Numbered from the stretch's first letter, positions 33,918 through 43,341 are shown. The stretch is 64,000 bases of DNA from Miltoncostaea oceani (GCF_018141545.1 NZ_CP064357.1:62001-126000); one strand, 5' to 3'. The notes: generated from the sequence alone by a model not told the origin. Program-made: numbers and translations.

Positions 33918-35651
33918 TCAGCATCCGGGGAGTCCGAGCCCGCCACGGTCGGCGGCCCGGATCCAGACCTCGCTGATGTAGCCGAAGACGCCGTTGGTGA
34001 GCCGCACGCCGTAGTAGCGGGTGGACTCGAAGCGCAACGGGTTCGCGTCGTCGGCCGCCGAGGTGTCGTGGCCGTTCGTCGTCCGCTCACCAGTCGTCTG
34101 GCAGACGGCCGCGTCATACACGTGCCCGCTGCCCGCTTCGGTGCCGTTGATGTTGCAGCCCCGCGAGCCGCACCGGATCCACGGCTGGGTGGTCAGGCGC
34201 ACCGGGGTCGTGTCCTCGCGCATCCCCATCCCGTCCGTGACCCGGTTGTCCACGACGATGGCGCGACGCGTCGGCGCCGGCGGCGGCGGCGGCGCGGCCA
34301 CGTTGACGGTGACGGAGTTGGTCGGTGCGCTGACGACGCCGAAGCGGTCCGTCACGGTGGCGTAGAAGGTGTGGGCGCCGGGCGGGAGACCGTAGAACTG
34401 CTTGCTCGAGCGCGTCCCGCACTGGGCCGCGAAGACCTCGGCGCCGTTGCGGTAGAACCGGCAGGTGACGGGGTCCCGGCCCGACTGCCAGCCCACGTCG
34501 AAGGCGACTCCGACATGTCCGCCCCCGTTGTTCACGGCGGTCAGGTTCGCCGCGACCGGACGAGGAGTCCCGGGATCGGGTGTCGGGGGCTGGGGGGTCC
34601 CATCGACGATCGGGGGCGGCTGCGCGCAGATCGCGTGCTCTCCGACCCGGTCCGGGATCGAATCGATCGAGACCTGGTCGAGGTTCACGACCGGAGCCCC
34701 GCGGCCGGTGTGGCAGAGCCAATCGCCACCCGTAGGGATCCACCGCCGGTAGCCGTCGGCTCCCACCAGCCATGAGGCCCCGTTGCGGGAGTTGCGCACG
34801 ATCGTGTTGGCGCCGGGCCGCGGAAGGTTCGCGACCGTGCGCACCCACTCGAGGAGGATCTTGCTCGGGGCAGCCGCGCTGAGCGCACCCACCGCGCGCA
34901 AGGGCCCCTGCTTGCCGCTGCGGGTCAGGTTATCCACGTTCGAGGCGACACCGATGATCTGCCAGGCGCCGGAGACCCACCGCATCACCGGGCCGCCCGA
35001 ATCGCCGTGGAGAGCCTTCGTCTTGTCGGTGGGCTGGATGCAGATGAACCGCCCGTCGCAGCCCGGAGAGCGTAGGAAGGCCCCCTGCGGGGACTTTCGA
35101 AGCTGGCCACCCCCGATGGTCTCGGTCTCGTTCTTCCATCTCGTGTTCCCGTAGCCGAAGAGCGTCAGGGTGACGGGGCCGTTCACCACCCATCGCTCGC
35201 GTGCGATCGGGACCGCGTTCCAGCGCGTCTCATCGAACCCAACGAGCCGAAGCAGCAACGCGTCGTTGGCCCGCACCTGCGGGTAGCCCGGCATGACCAC
35301 CGCGCGATCCACCTTCAGATTCACCCCGCCGCTCTTGGGGTTGTTGCCGTTGGGTCGCCCGAGGTTCACTGTGATCTTGTCCAACCCGTAGCGGGTCGTG
35401 TAGTCGTTGTTGTAGATGCAGTGAGCCGCGGTCAGCACCCAGCGGTTGCCGATCACCGTTCCCGTGCACGCGTCGCTCCAGCCCGACGCCGACACCTTGG
35501 TTAGCACATGGGCGATCCACGGGCTCGCGGGCTCCGTCTCCGCGTTGCTCATGGCGCCCGCGCGCATCGGCAGAAGTGCGCAGACGAGGAGTAGGCCGAG
35601 GATAAGGCCCAGCGGAGCTGGAGACCTCCGGGAACAGCTAGATCCATGCAT
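33918..35651 (-). CDS. Secreted trypsin-like serine protease with Ig-like and SH3-like tail
   Basis: ATG 35651 preceded by GGAGAGG. Signal peptide 1-33. Trypsin fold with complete triad: His77 (TAAHC), Asp130 (ANDALLLRL) and Ser218 (GDSGGP). Then a 40-residue linker with a Trp-rich repeat (GADGYRRWIPTG), an Ig-like domain (about 370-470), and a C-terminal SH3-like domain with four Cys (RCGSRGCNI, later PGC). Extracellular. A longer frame to 35909 exists but has no signal peptide at its start. Confidence 0.85.
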   Translation of the reverse strand: MHGSSCSRRSPAPLGLILGLLLVCALLPMRAGAMSNAETEPASPWIAHVLTKVSASGWSDACTGTVIGNRWVLTAAHCIYNNDYTTRYGLDKITVNLGRPNGNNPKSGGVNLKVDRAVVMPGYPQVRANDALLLRLVGFDETRWNAVPIARERWVVNGPVTLTLFGYGNTRWKNETETIGGGQLRKSPQGAFLRSPGCDGRFICIQPTDKTKALHGDSGGPVMRWVSGAWQIIGVASNVDNLTRSGKQGPLRAVGALSAAAPSKILLEWVRTVANLPRPGANTIVRNSRNGASWLVGADGYRRWIPTGGDWLCHTGRGAPVVNLDQVSIDSIPDRVGEHAICAQPPPIVDGTPQPPTPDPGTPRPVAANLTAVNNGGGHVGVAFDVGWQSGRDPVTCRFYRNGAEVFAAQCGTRSSKQFYGLPPGAHTFYATVTDRFGVVSAPTNSVTVNVAAPPPPPAPTRRAIVVDNRVTDGMGMREDTTPVRLTTQPWIRCGSRGCNINGTEAGSGHVYDAAVCQTTGERTTNGHDTSAADDANPLRFESTRYYGVRLTNGVFGYISEVWIRAADRGGLGLPGC

Positions 35652-35902
35652 CGTCGCGAGGCCTCTCCGGGAACCGAACGGGACGGTCTCGGACTTGTAC
35701 CTCACGGGGAGGTCTTCGCGACACTGGACGTCCGGCCAGGTTGGATCGCGGGGCCTCGTCTCCGCCACCCTCTTGCCAGGGACGCAGCAGACTGGCCGGC
35801 GCCCTCGGGGGGCGAAATGGGAGGCAGATGCAAGCGCCCGGTTCCGCGGTAGGGTCACCGCAGAGTCCTCGCGCCGGCGGGGTATCGAATCCTCTTGGAG
35901 GC

Positions 35903-36361
35903 GTGCCACATGGATCGCGACAGTTCGACGTTGTCATCCCGGTCTGTGAGGTCCTGGCGTCCGTCATCGCGCCGAGCTCGGGTGTCGTCCTCTGGCAGGA
36001 CGGCTCGACCTGGATGATCGACTTCGAGGGGAACCTCCACGGCGCCGCGAACATCCGCACCTTCGGCGACCGCGTCGCGCATGCCGCGGGCCGTGCCGCC
36101 ACCCGCTACCCGACCGTGGCCCGCTGCGCCGTTCGCCTCGACCAGGTCGAGTCAGTGGGTTCGTTCAGCGAGTCGCAGGGCCAGGTCATCCTAGGCTCCC
36201 CGGAGCAGCTGACGAAGTGGCTCGGCCTCGAGGTGATCCCGTACGGCGAGCTCTTGACGACCGACGCGCGATCGCAGGCGCGCCGCCACCTCGAGAGGAT
36301 CCGACGCCCGAACCCCGCCCTCGCCCGTGAGATGTCCCGGCGACTCGGACTGCCCCGGTAG
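35903..36361 (+). CDS. Unknown protein
   Basis: The coding part is clear from about codon SRQFDVVIPV onward. The start is not: GTG 35903 is only one base after GGAGG, and ATG 35828 with GGGAGG is an alternative. The 152-residue product has a beta-rich first half (VVLWQDGSTWMIDFEG) and a helical basic end (ARSQARRHLERIRRPNPALA). No motif recognised. A hairpin follows at 36369. Confidence 0.55.
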   Translation: MPHGSRQFDVVIPVCEVLASVIAPSSGVVLWQDGSTWMIDFEGNLHGAANIRTFGDRVAHAAGRAATRYPTVARCAVRLDQVESVGSFSESQGQVILGSPEQLTKWLGLEVIPYGELLTTDARSQARRHLERIRRPNPALAREMSRRLGLPR

Positions 36362-36368
36362 AGACCGG

Positions 36369-36394
36369 AGAGCCGGGGCGGACTTCCCGGCTCT
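36369..36394 (+). terminator. Hairpin after the 35903 gene
   Basis: AGAGCCGGG (36369-36377) and CCCGGCTCT (36386-36394), nine pairs with an eight-base loop, eight bases after the stop. Confidence 0.6.
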
Positions 36395-36457
36395 ACGGCA
36401 GCTTGGTGGCAATCAGCCGGCGTAGTGCCGGCAAGCTGCCAGCGCGAGCGAGGGCTC

Positions 36458-36811
36458 TCAGTCGCGCGGGGCTGAGGCCGAGACCACCGTGGTGGTGGTT
36501 CGGCTGCCCGTCCGCGCGAGGTGCATCACCCGGACCGTCATCTGCCCTCGCGTCCTCGTGGCCTGGCAGACGCGGGCCCGCCCGGAGCGCGAGCAGACCC
36601 ATGGCGAGAACCCGGCCATCCGGGCGGGCGAACGGAGGGCGCCCGGAGCCCGACGAAGATCGAGGCTCTCGCGGTAGGTCTCCACTGGGCCGGTCCCGTC
36701 GTAGGAGGCAGAGGTGCCGGTCGAGCCGGAAAGTCCGGGCGGGATCGGCTGGTCGGAGGTCGCGGCGGGCACGAGAGCGAGGGTGGCTGCGACGACGGTG
36801 GCGATGATCAA
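36458..36811 (-). CDS. Small secreted protein
   Basis: TTG 36811 is the likely start: GGAG lies upstream and a signal peptide follows at once (IIATVVAATLALVPAATS). The frame stays open to 37171 but that part reads as noise. The 117-residue product has a Pro/Gly linker and a domain with two Cys (WVCSRSGRARVCQATR). No family recognised. Divergent from the 37033 gene. Confidence 0.55.
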   Translation of the reverse strand: MIIATVVAATLALVPAATSDQPIPPGLSGSTGTSASYDGTGPVETYRESLDLRRAPGALRSPARMAGFSPWVCSRSGRARVCQATRTRGQMTVRVMHLARTGSRTTTTVVSASAPRD

Positions 36812-37032
36812 GAGACTGGCTCCGTGTGAGCGGGAAGTGCCTGACAGGGCGAAGGTAGGCCGGACGGACCCCGCTGCAGCACGCCCAACGCCCGGTGAGC
36901 CGCGGACGCAGTCGACGGGTGCCGTTCCCGCCCCACGGAGCGGCAATGGCGCAGGCTCGCCCGGTCTGCGACCGCCTCCCTTCCAGGAGGTCCGAGCCTC
37001 GACCCTCCTGTGCGCGCTTGTAGGGTCAGCCG

Positions 37033-37470
37033 ATGCGTCGCATCGCCATCGGATGCCTTCTCGCCCTCTTCCTAGCGGTGCCGGCGCTCGGGTCCGGAAC
37101 TCCCGCCGAGCGCGCGAGGGCCATCTACGCGGACTACGTCCTCGATCTGCGCATCGACGCTGCCTACACACCCGAGGATCTCCGACGCGCGCTCACCCTG
37201 ACCGCGGGCTACCCGGGCTTCGCCGAGTTCGAGGAGGCCGCGAGGCGCTCCCTGGATGAGCGGTATCTCGGCGTGTCCGGCAGGCCTCCCTCGAGCGCAG
37301 TGGGAGGGGAGCTCCTCGCTCTCGGCCGGTCGCAGTCCCTCAGCGAGCAGGACTCGGTGCCCGGGATCTTCCCCGTGCTCTGCGCCGCCGGAGGGCTGCT
37401 CATCATCGCCGGCGTGGTTTCTCGGATCATCGGCCGCGTCCGGCTCCGGCGGGGACCCTCTCCGGTCTAG
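37033..37470 (+). CDS. Exported protein with C-terminal membrane helix
   Basis: 145 residues. Signal peptide (IAIGCLLALFLAVPALG), a helical domain of about 90 residues, and a single helix near the end (PVLCAAGGLLIIAGVVSRII) followed by basic residues. So the central domain faces outward and the protein is anchored. The stop CTAG overlaps the stop of the convergent HEXXH gene. Confidence 0.65.
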   Translation: MRRIAIGCLLALFLAVPALGSGTPAERARAIYADYVLDLRIDAAYTPEDLRRALTLTAGYPGFAEFEEAARRSLDERYLGVSGRPPSSAVGGELLALGRSQSLSEQDSVPGIFPVLCAAGGLLIIAGVVSRIIGRVRLRRGPSPV

Positions 37471-38144
37471 GGGGCCAGGGCGTCCAGGTCCTCTGCGAAG
37501 GACCCGAGCATCTCGCGACGTCGCTCGTCGCCGGAGCCCCACAGTTCCCGGCGCCAGCTCACGGCAGCGGGGTCATCCCGGTCGGCGCCGGTCGCTTCCT
37601 CGGAGGCGAGGCGGAGTAGGAGGACGTGCCTTTCGTAGTGGACGCGCGCCGGCCTCTCTAAGCGACGGCCGATCACAGCCTCACTCCAGTCCGGCAGGAG
37701 GTCGTAGGCGATGGCGTCGGTGGCGGCCTCCTCGATCGGACCACCGGAGGTGTCATCGCGGTGGAGCTGCTCGTGGAGGATCAGGAAGGCGGCCCGCCGC
37801 GCGTCGGCATCCGCCTTGCCGGCCTCCAGGCGCGGGAGCTGCCTCCAGATCGTGTCGCTGAAGAGGATCCGCTTCCGGTAGGCGATCCCGTCGCAGCCGT
37901 CATCGAACTGAGCGGCGACGGCTTCGGAGCCCATGCAGCTGCGCATGGTCTGCCGCTCGCCGAGCTCAAAGCCCCGGTCCAGGATGCCGACTGAGAGCTC
38001 TGACTCGAGCCAGGCGGCGGAGCGGTCCGCGAAGTCGTCGTGTGGCCCGCGTTCTCGATCGACCGCCACGATGATGAACGCCACTGACGTCAAGACGATG
38101 GCGATCAGGATCAGTGCATCGACGATGTCCTTCCGTGAGGGCAC
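37467..38144 (-). CDS. Membrane-anchored putative zinc metallopeptidase
   Basis: 225 residues. One N-terminal helix (ALILIAIVLTSVAFIIVAV) anchors the protein. The body has HEQLH (a full HEXXH) followed about 13 residues later by EEAATD, a possible third ligand. This is the layout of gluzincin-type zinc peptidases, but I do not recognise the family. Two Cys residues (SCMG and DGCDG) may form a disulfide. Its 3' end shares CTAG with the previous gene. Confidence 0.6.
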   Translation of the reverse strand: MPSRKDIVDALILIAIVLTSVAFIIVAVDRERGPHDDFADRSAAWLESELSVGILDRGFELGERQTMRSCMGSEAVAAQFDDGCDGIAYRKRILFSDTIWRQLPRLEAGKADADARRAAFLILHEQLHRDDTSGGPIEEAATDAIAYDLLPDWSEAVIGRRLERPARVHYERHVLLLRLASEEATGADRDDPAAVSWRRELWGSGDERRREMLGSFAEDLDALAP

Positions 38145-38198
38145 ACAGGCGATGAAGGCAGACCCGTGCCCCCTGACGGCGCGAGTCTCGCCCTAGCC

Positions 38199-39089
38199 TC
38201 AGCCCCGTGTGAGTGCGCGGCTCACCGCGGCCGCATACGCCGAGGCGTCGATGCTCGAGATCGAGAAGCCCGTGGAGAGCTCGACCGTGGCGATCGCCGT
38301 CTTGCGTGGGACCAACTCGAGGTGCCAGTGGGCCGCGGCGCGGTCGAGCCTGAACCAGGCGAAGAGCATCAGACTGCAGTCGAGCGTCCCCATCACCGTC
38401 GTCGAGGCCCGCGCGACGCGGCGGACAAGCGGGCCGAGCTCGCGCAGCTGCTCTGCGCTCAGCGCCGAGGTGTGGGACTCGGGCGCGATCCGGATCAGGC
38501 CGGTGCGGCAGTGATACGGCGCCCAGACGGTGAACTCGCCCTGGCGGGTGATGATCGGACTGGTCGTCCCATCGCCCCGGCAGATCACGCAGTCCCGTGC
38601 GCGGACGCGCTTTCGCCTCGGGCCCCAGGAGTCAGGTTCCGCCGGGAGGCCGATCAGCTGGGAGTGGAGGTGCGGCTGGGAGCAGCCGGCCATCTCCCCC
38701 TGGTTCATGATCATCAGCGGGAAGAGGTCCCGCTCGCCCGCCGCGCAGGCCTCGAGGCGCCGGTGCCAGAAGGCGAGGAAGCGGGCAACCTCCCCGTCGG
38801 TCAGGTCCCAGAGGCGCTCGGCGTGGCGCAGGCACGGCAGGAGCACCTCGTGGCGTCCCTGGTCCTCGGTGAGGACCGGCCACTTGTTCCTGACCGAGGC
38901 CGCCATCCAGTGGTCGAGTCCCGCCGCGGCGGCGATGCGGTCGACCTGCTGCTCAATCTGGGAGTCGCAGAACGGGCAGAGCTCGCGTGCGCGGGGGTTC
39001 CCGATCAGGCGGCCTGAGCCGGACCCCTCTGCCTGGCGCAGGCTCGGCCGGCCGGTCAGCGGGTCTCGCGGCAGAGCGAAGGACTCCAT
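38199..39089 (-). CDS. GalT-like nucleotidyltransferase (HIT superfamily)
   Basis: 296 residues from ATG 39089 (a GTG at 39155 is the other option). GalT landmarks: RDPLTGR at the start, a CPFC metal site, RNKWPVL, NQGEMAGCSQPHLHSQ with the active site H-x-H-x-Q, a second metal site CVIC, and AHWHLELVPR. It should transfer UMP or another nucleotide to a sugar phosphate. No galactose genes are near. It may act on another sugar or be an ADP-glucose type phosphorylase. Confidence 0.75.
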   Translation of the reverse strand: MESFALPRDPLTGRPSLRQAEGSGSGRLIGNPRARELCPFCDSQIEQQVDRIAAAAGLDHWMAASVRNKWPVLTEDQGRHEVLLPCLRHAERLWDLTDGEVARFLAFWHRRLEACAAGERDLFPLMIMNQGEMAGCSQPHLHSQLIGLPAEPDSWGPRRKRVRARDCVICRGDGTTSPIITRQGEFTVWAPYHCRTGLIRIAPESHTSALSAEQLRELGPLVRRVARASTTVMGTLDCSLMLFAWFRLDRAAAHWHLELVPRKTAIATVELSTGFSISSIDASAYAAAVSRALTRG

Positions 39090-39189
39090 GTGAGAGACGG
39101 TATGTGTGACGTCGCGCGGATCGCTCGAATCTGAGGACCCGAGCTCGAGGATCACGCGCTGATGGAACTTCTCGTCCTAACGTGGATCG

Positions 39190-39480
39190 GTGAGCCGCGT
39201 CGACAAAGCCCCGTCTCTCCTCGAGCTCTCGGGCACCTGCGTCGCCCCGGCGCTCTCCGGTCGTGCGCGCTCCGAGCGTCGTGAGCGCGTGCGCTGCTTG
39301 CTGTTCTCGGCGCTCGGCGGCTGCGATGACCTGGCGGGCTGGCTCGCGACTCCCGGGCTGGGAGGGCTCACCCCGCGGGACCTTCTTCTCCGCGGCCGCG
39401 ACGAGGAGTTCGCGCGCCGGTTCGGGGATCCCGAACGACGTCGCCTGGAGCGACCTGTCGGCGACGGCACTCCGAGCTGA
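39190..39480 (+). CDS. Small protein, possible MbcA/ParS-like domain
   Basis: 96 residues from GTG 39190. The central segment GWLATPGLGGLTPRDLLLRG resembles the conserved W-L-x-TP---L-G-TP--LL stretch of the toxin-binding domain of Xre/MbcA/ParS antitoxins. No HTH and no RES toxin are adjacent, and the family assignment is weak. The frame ends 100 bases before the next gene. Confidence 0.4.
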   Translation: MSRVDKAPSLLELSGTCVAPALSGRARSERRERVRCLLFSALGGCDDLAGWLATPGLGGLTPRDLLLRGRDEEFARRFGDPERRRLERPVGDGTPS

Positions 39481-39582
39481 GCTAGCGGACCGCCAAGGAT
39501 CGAGAAGCGACGGCCGGGTCTCCGACTCGAGGGGCTCCTCGCTACCGTTGGAGTGGCAGTGCCCAACCTGCGAGGAGCGCGA

Positions 39583-39828
39583 ATGGCTCGCCAGACGACG
39601 GTCGCCCGCATCAGCGATCCGACCACTTACCCGTACGCGATCGTGTCGAAGGCGATCGGTAGTCCGGCCGATAGAGGTTTCGCGCTACACGTGATCGAGG
39701 GCCCGTCCACACTCGGGGATTGGCAGCAGCTGGTCGCGGAGCTGCTGGCGGCCGGCGGCTATGAGTACGTGATGTTGACCACCATGAACTTCCAGGAGCA
39801 TGAGAGCGGGCGACCCCTGGGGGCCTGA
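39583..39828 (+). CDS. Unknown small protein
   Basis: ATG 39583 with GAGGAG upstream. 81 residues of mixed structure (FALHVIEGPSTLGDWQQLVA, YEYVMLTTMNFQ). No motif. It follows the MbcA-like gene on the same strand. Confidence 0.6.
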   Translation: MARQTTVARISDPTTYPYAIVSKAIGSPADRGFALHVIEGPSTLGDWQQLVAELLAAGGYEYVMLTTMNFQEHESGRPLGA

Positions 39829-39894
39829 ACCGCGTCGGTTGGCTCCGCCAGGATCGGTGCCGGGGGCCCGGCTACTGGGGCTATCGTTGCGGAT

Positions 39895-40743
39895 GTGGAG
39901 AGTCTCGCTGCGATAGACATCTGGGCGGTCTGCGCCTACTACCTGCGCGGTGGCCACGGCGTCGCGGTAAGAAGTCCGGACGTGCCCGCCGTCCCCGATG
40001 ACGTTGTGCTGGTCCGGATCTGCGCAGACGCGCCGGCGGACGGTCGGGTCGCTGCTGACGACAATGACTGGTTCGCCCGTGGCTTTCGCGGACAACGGCT
40101 GCGAGGCGTGCGGGCAGAACTAGAGGTCGCCCCGGACGGTCCATCGGCCCTCTTCCTCATCCCGGAGGGCGCACTTGCTGAGGGGCAGATGGACCCTGGG
40201 CCCTTCGGCTTCCCCGAGATCAACATTCACGTGTCTGAAGGCGACCCACGTGAGAGGTGGCCCGGGCTGGATCTCGACCGCCCGATCGAGGGCGCTCGGC
40301 CTCACTCCGGCATGGCCACCGATGGAGGCGCGGCGTGGGTTAGAGCTGCTCAACTCCTGAAAGGCAATCCCTACATCGATGTCCCGCGGGAGCCGTCGTT
40401 CATCGCCGATGTGGACGTCTCGCACCCGATCGGCGGGCTCAGCGTGCTGATCAACGGTTCACCTCCGGACCAGCAACCAGCCTCTGGCCCTCAGCCAGCG
40501 GACCCGCTCACCCTCAAGGAACGGGATCTCTTTCGAGCCGACGACCGGGGGCGATGGACGGCACTGCTCGATCCGACGCCCGAGGTGCTGGTGTTCCGCA
40601 CGTTGCCTGTTGCGAACGAAGGGGGCACAGTCGTGAGCGTGGCCTGCTTCGGGGACGCCACTGCGCCAGGTGCCTCAGGACACACGGCTGTCCTCGCCAT
40701 CCCCGCTGTGCGCCGGGCGCTGGTTCTACCCGCTGTTACGTGA
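39895..40743 (+). CDS. Unknown protein
   Basis: 282 residues from GTG 39895. Acidic, Pro/Gly-rich, beta-type sequence without signal peptide, Cys motifs or known motif (LDLDRPIEGARPHSG, VDVSHPIGGLSVLIN). It may be a two-domain protein with a Pro-rich hinge near residue 205. No ribosome site is clear. Confidence 0.5.
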   Translation: MESLAAIDIWAVCAYYLRGGHGVAVRSPDVPAVPDDVVLVRICADAPADGRVAADDNDWFARGFRGQRLRGVRAELEVAPDGPSALFLIPEGALAEGQMDPGPFGFPEINIHVSEGDPRERWPGLDLDRPIEGARPHSGMATDGGAAWVRAAQLLKGNPYIDVPREPSFIADVDVSHPIGGLSVLINGSPPDQQPASGPQPADPLTLKERDLFRADDRGRWTALLDPTPEVLVFRTLPVANEGGTVVSVACFGDATAPGASGHTAVLAIPAVRRALVLPAVT

Positions 40744-40816
40744 GGGCTCACGAACGCACCGTCTCTTCCTACCTCACCGGAGGATTGCCGCCAACGGGGC
40801 AGGCCATAACTGCCAG

Positions 40817-41242
40817 TTAGAGGGGCAGCTTCCTCTGCCAGGCCCAGGCCACGAGCTCGGTGAGCTGTGCCCTCCAGCGGAGTCGCGCTTCCTGGTCCAG
40901 CTCGATCAGGCCGATGATGTTGACGCCCGCGCGGTGGTCCTGGATATGGAGCGTCTTCGCATTGCCTCCGTGGCGCTCCACCCAGACCGTGCAGTGACCC
41001 TCCGGCAGGGTGAAGACGAGCGAGACGTTCGCAGCCCCGAGGTCGATGGTCGTCTGAGCGGGGTCGCTCATCGCCGCCATCAGCCGGGAGACCACGTCGT
41101 AGAAGCAGTCCGCGCCGAGCGGCGTCTCATTCGCTCCGGTGAGCCGGACGCTCGTCCATCCGTTGGCCGCGACGTCGAGAGCAAGAGAGGATCTACCCTC
41201 GGAGGCGGCGAGCTGAAGAGTTCTGATCGGGTCGGCGCTCAT
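40817..41242 (-). CDS. Unknown cytoplasmic protein
   Basis: 141 residues from ATG 41242, with GAGGA upstream. The sequence is a regular mix of strands and helices (VSLVFTLPEGHCTVWVERHG, then ARLRWRAQLTELVAWAW). No motif recognised. Convergent with the 39895 gene. Confidence 0.6.
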   Translation of the reverse strand: MSADPIRTLQLAASEGRSSLALDVAANGWTSVRLTGANETPLGADCFYDVVSRLMAAMSDPAQTTIDLGAANVSLVFTLPEGHCTVWVERHGGNAKTLHIQDHRAGVNIIGLIELDQEARLRWRAQLTELVAWAWQRKLPL

Positions 41243-41413
41243 CAAACGTCCTCGTCATCAGCGGTCCGATCTAACATAGCGCGGGGTCCTTCGACGCCGG
41301 CGCCAGGTTCCTCTAGCTCGTCAGTCCGCAGGTCAGGTCGTCTCGATCCGGTGCCGGGTCCGTTCCACGCCCACGCCCCGGAGTTGGGGCTCTTACCTAG
41401 GCCTTCGGCTGAG

Positions 41414-41650
41414 TCAGCCCTCGAGCGGGGCCGGCTCCAGGTCCTCGCTGCGACACTCCACGAACGCCGTCGGGACTCCGCCGTCGGAGATGACGCCGAT
41501 CTTGATCGTTCCGTCCGGACGTGAGAGCAGGACGCGCGCGGCGGTCGTCGCCGTGATGATCAGCGGCCGGGTCGGTGAGGGGGAGCGGCCGGGGAGGTCT
41601 CTCAGCGTCACGACACGGTCGTAGGGATGAAACTCCGCTCGGCGTGCCAT
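41414..41650 (-). CDS. Small unknown protein
   Basis: 78 residues from ATG 41650. Strand-rich (RPLIITATTAARVLLSRPDG, IKIGVISDGG). No ribosome site. Possibly a small beta-barrel domain; weakly supported. Confidence 0.45.
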   Translation of the reverse strand: MARRAEFHPYDRVVTLRDLPGRSPSPTRPLIITATTAARVLLSRPDGTIKIGVISDGGVPTAFVECRSEDLEPAPLEG

Positions 41651-41931
41651 GGAGGGAATCGTCGCAAGACGCGTGGCCCGTCATGGCGCCTCTCGCCTCC
41701 GGACCGATCCATCGTGTGGGCGCCTCGCATGACCAGAGGCTAGAGCAGCTACCTATTCGTCGGTCTCATGGCACCTCGGTCGTTTGGCCGGAGGTCGGGC
41801 GCGCCGATAGCGTCACGGCGCCCGTGGGCTCGTGAGAGCCCTGGGGCGTACATGCAACAGCCTGAGGGCGGCCTATCGTCCGGCGAGGTCAATGAACTCG
41901 CGGCGACGTCGCGACAGCGATAAGGATATCG

Positions 41932-42813
41932 ATGCTTCGTCTCTGCGTTCTCGTCGGTGCTGCCGTCCTGATGCTGGCCGGTTCTGCAAGTGGGGCGCCG
42001 CGCTATGAGGTGCCGGCCCTCGTGCCCGTCTACGACCAGCTGCGCCCGGCGACGGCGATCTTCCGTGCCAAGGAGAACCCGCTCACTCCTGAGCGCGGCG
42101 GCCGCCGTCAGAGCCCGGGGCCGGGTGGGGTCTTCCAGCTCAACGACGAGACCTACCGCCTCGGGAAGGTCAAGGACGCGGAGCTGCTCGGTGAGTCGGC
42201 GACGCAGATGGCCTCCTACCTGCGCTTCGAGCTCTCGAACGAGCCCTCCGGGATCATCTTCGTGGACGAGATCGGCCGCGCCTGGGCGGACGTGTCGGGC
42301 GCGCCGAGTAAGGACGCGCGGAACCTCGCCCGGGCGATGAGGATCCTCAGCCGGACCGCGCACCCCGACGGAGGGACTGTCGCCTCGCGGATCCACATCT
42401 ACCTGGCACCCTCGTTCGTGGCGACTGTCGCCGATCCCGAGCACGCCGGCGCCCGTCGCTGGAACGGGATGTTCCCGGCGCTGGCGCGCGCCGGCAGCGT
42501 CTGGGTGGAGATGTACCGGGCGATCGGAGTCTCGATGCCAGCGTCGATCTGGCGTTCGGTCATGCCCCGGATGGCCTCCAAGCTGCGGCAGGCCGGCGGG
42601 GCGGGGATCCCCCAGCTCCACTTCGCCTTCAGCTCCTCGCTGCGCCGTCCCGCGGGCGCCCCGGCCAGCTGCGGTGAGCCGATGGCCTGCCAGTGGGCCC
42701 TCGCCGAGGCGACGTCGCCCAACCGCCGGGTGCTCGCCAACGGTCCCGGTGCCTACCGGACCGGTCGCCAGGCCCCCGCCTGGCTGCGCGAGTTCAACGC
42801 GCGCTTCGCCTAG
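41932..42813 (+). CDS. Secreted protein of unknown function
   Basis: 293 residues, AAGGAT upstream of the ATG. Signal peptide (LCVLVGAAVLMLAGSASG). The mature protein is basic, with an aromatic core (RIHIYLAPSFVATVADPEHA) and a Cys pair near the end (SCGEPMACQW). I do not recognise the fold; an enzyme-like alpha/beta domain is possible. Confidence 0.65.
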   Translation: MLRLCVLVGAAVLMLAGSASGAPRYEVPALVPVYDQLRPATAIFRAKENPLTPERGGRRQSPGPGGVFQLNDETYRLGKVKDAELLGESATQMASYLRFELSNEPSGIIFVDEIGRAWADVSGAPSKDARNLARAMRILSRTAHPDGGTVASRIHIYLAPSFVATVADPEHAGARRWNGMFPALARAGSVWVEMYRAIGVSMPASIWRSVMPRMASKLRQAGGAGIPQLHFAFSSSLRRPAGAPASCGEPMACQWALAEATSPNRRVLANGPGAYRTGRQAPAWLREFNARFA

Positions 42814-42814
42814 G

Positions 42815-43207
42815 TCAGAAGTCCTCTGGGAGGATCTGGCCGGCGTTCAGGGCGCAGATGAAGCGGTCCGCCTGCTCGCGTAGGAGGTCCGACTCCACCA
42901 GGTGGGCCTCGACGCACTCGATCAGGCGCTCGGCGCTCAGGCTGCGGAGGTTCTCGAGCAGGAGCTCCGTCCCGGAGTTCACCGCGGTGTCGAGCAGATC
43001 CATCTGAGGCTCACCGAGAAGCGAGCGGCAGACGGCCTCGCACTCGGGGCAGCGCAGGTGGACCGACCAGGTTCCGCTCGGGAGGATCCTCCAGCGGGTC
43101 GGATAGACCAGGGGACTCGCGCAGGCCCGGCAGACGCTGGGGTCCTCGGTCCGTGTCTGCGGTGCGCTCGGGGAACGCTCGGGGCTGGGTGATCCGGGAC
43201 GGCTCAC
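42815..43207 (-). CDS. Conserved zinc-ribbon protein ending ILPEDF
   Basis: 130 residues. A CxxC...CxxC ribbon (VCRACASP, LRCPECEAVC) is followed by two helices and the end GQILPEDF. From memory, proteins with a ribbon of this kind and an ILPEDF end occur widely in Thermoleophilia genomes; this is recollection, not a search. Function unknown; likely nucleic acid or protein binding. Its stop lies two bases from the stop of the convergent secreted gene. Confidence 0.7.
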   Translation of the reverse strand: MSRPGSPSPERSPSAPQTRTEDPSVCRACASPLVYPTRWRILPSGTWSVHLRCPECEAVCRSLLGEPQMDLLDTAVNSGTELLLENLRSLSAERLIECVEAHLVESDLLREQADRFICALNAGQILPEDF

Positions 43208-43341
43208 CGGCAGAGGTTGCCGGGCGCGGGGGGCCGCCGCCGGGCTTTCGGCTTCCGCCCCGGCTGCCGACGGAGTGGGCCCGTCCGATCAGGCCCCCTC
43301 GCGGTTGCGTCCACGTGGTCCGGACGACTTAGGATCAGTGC

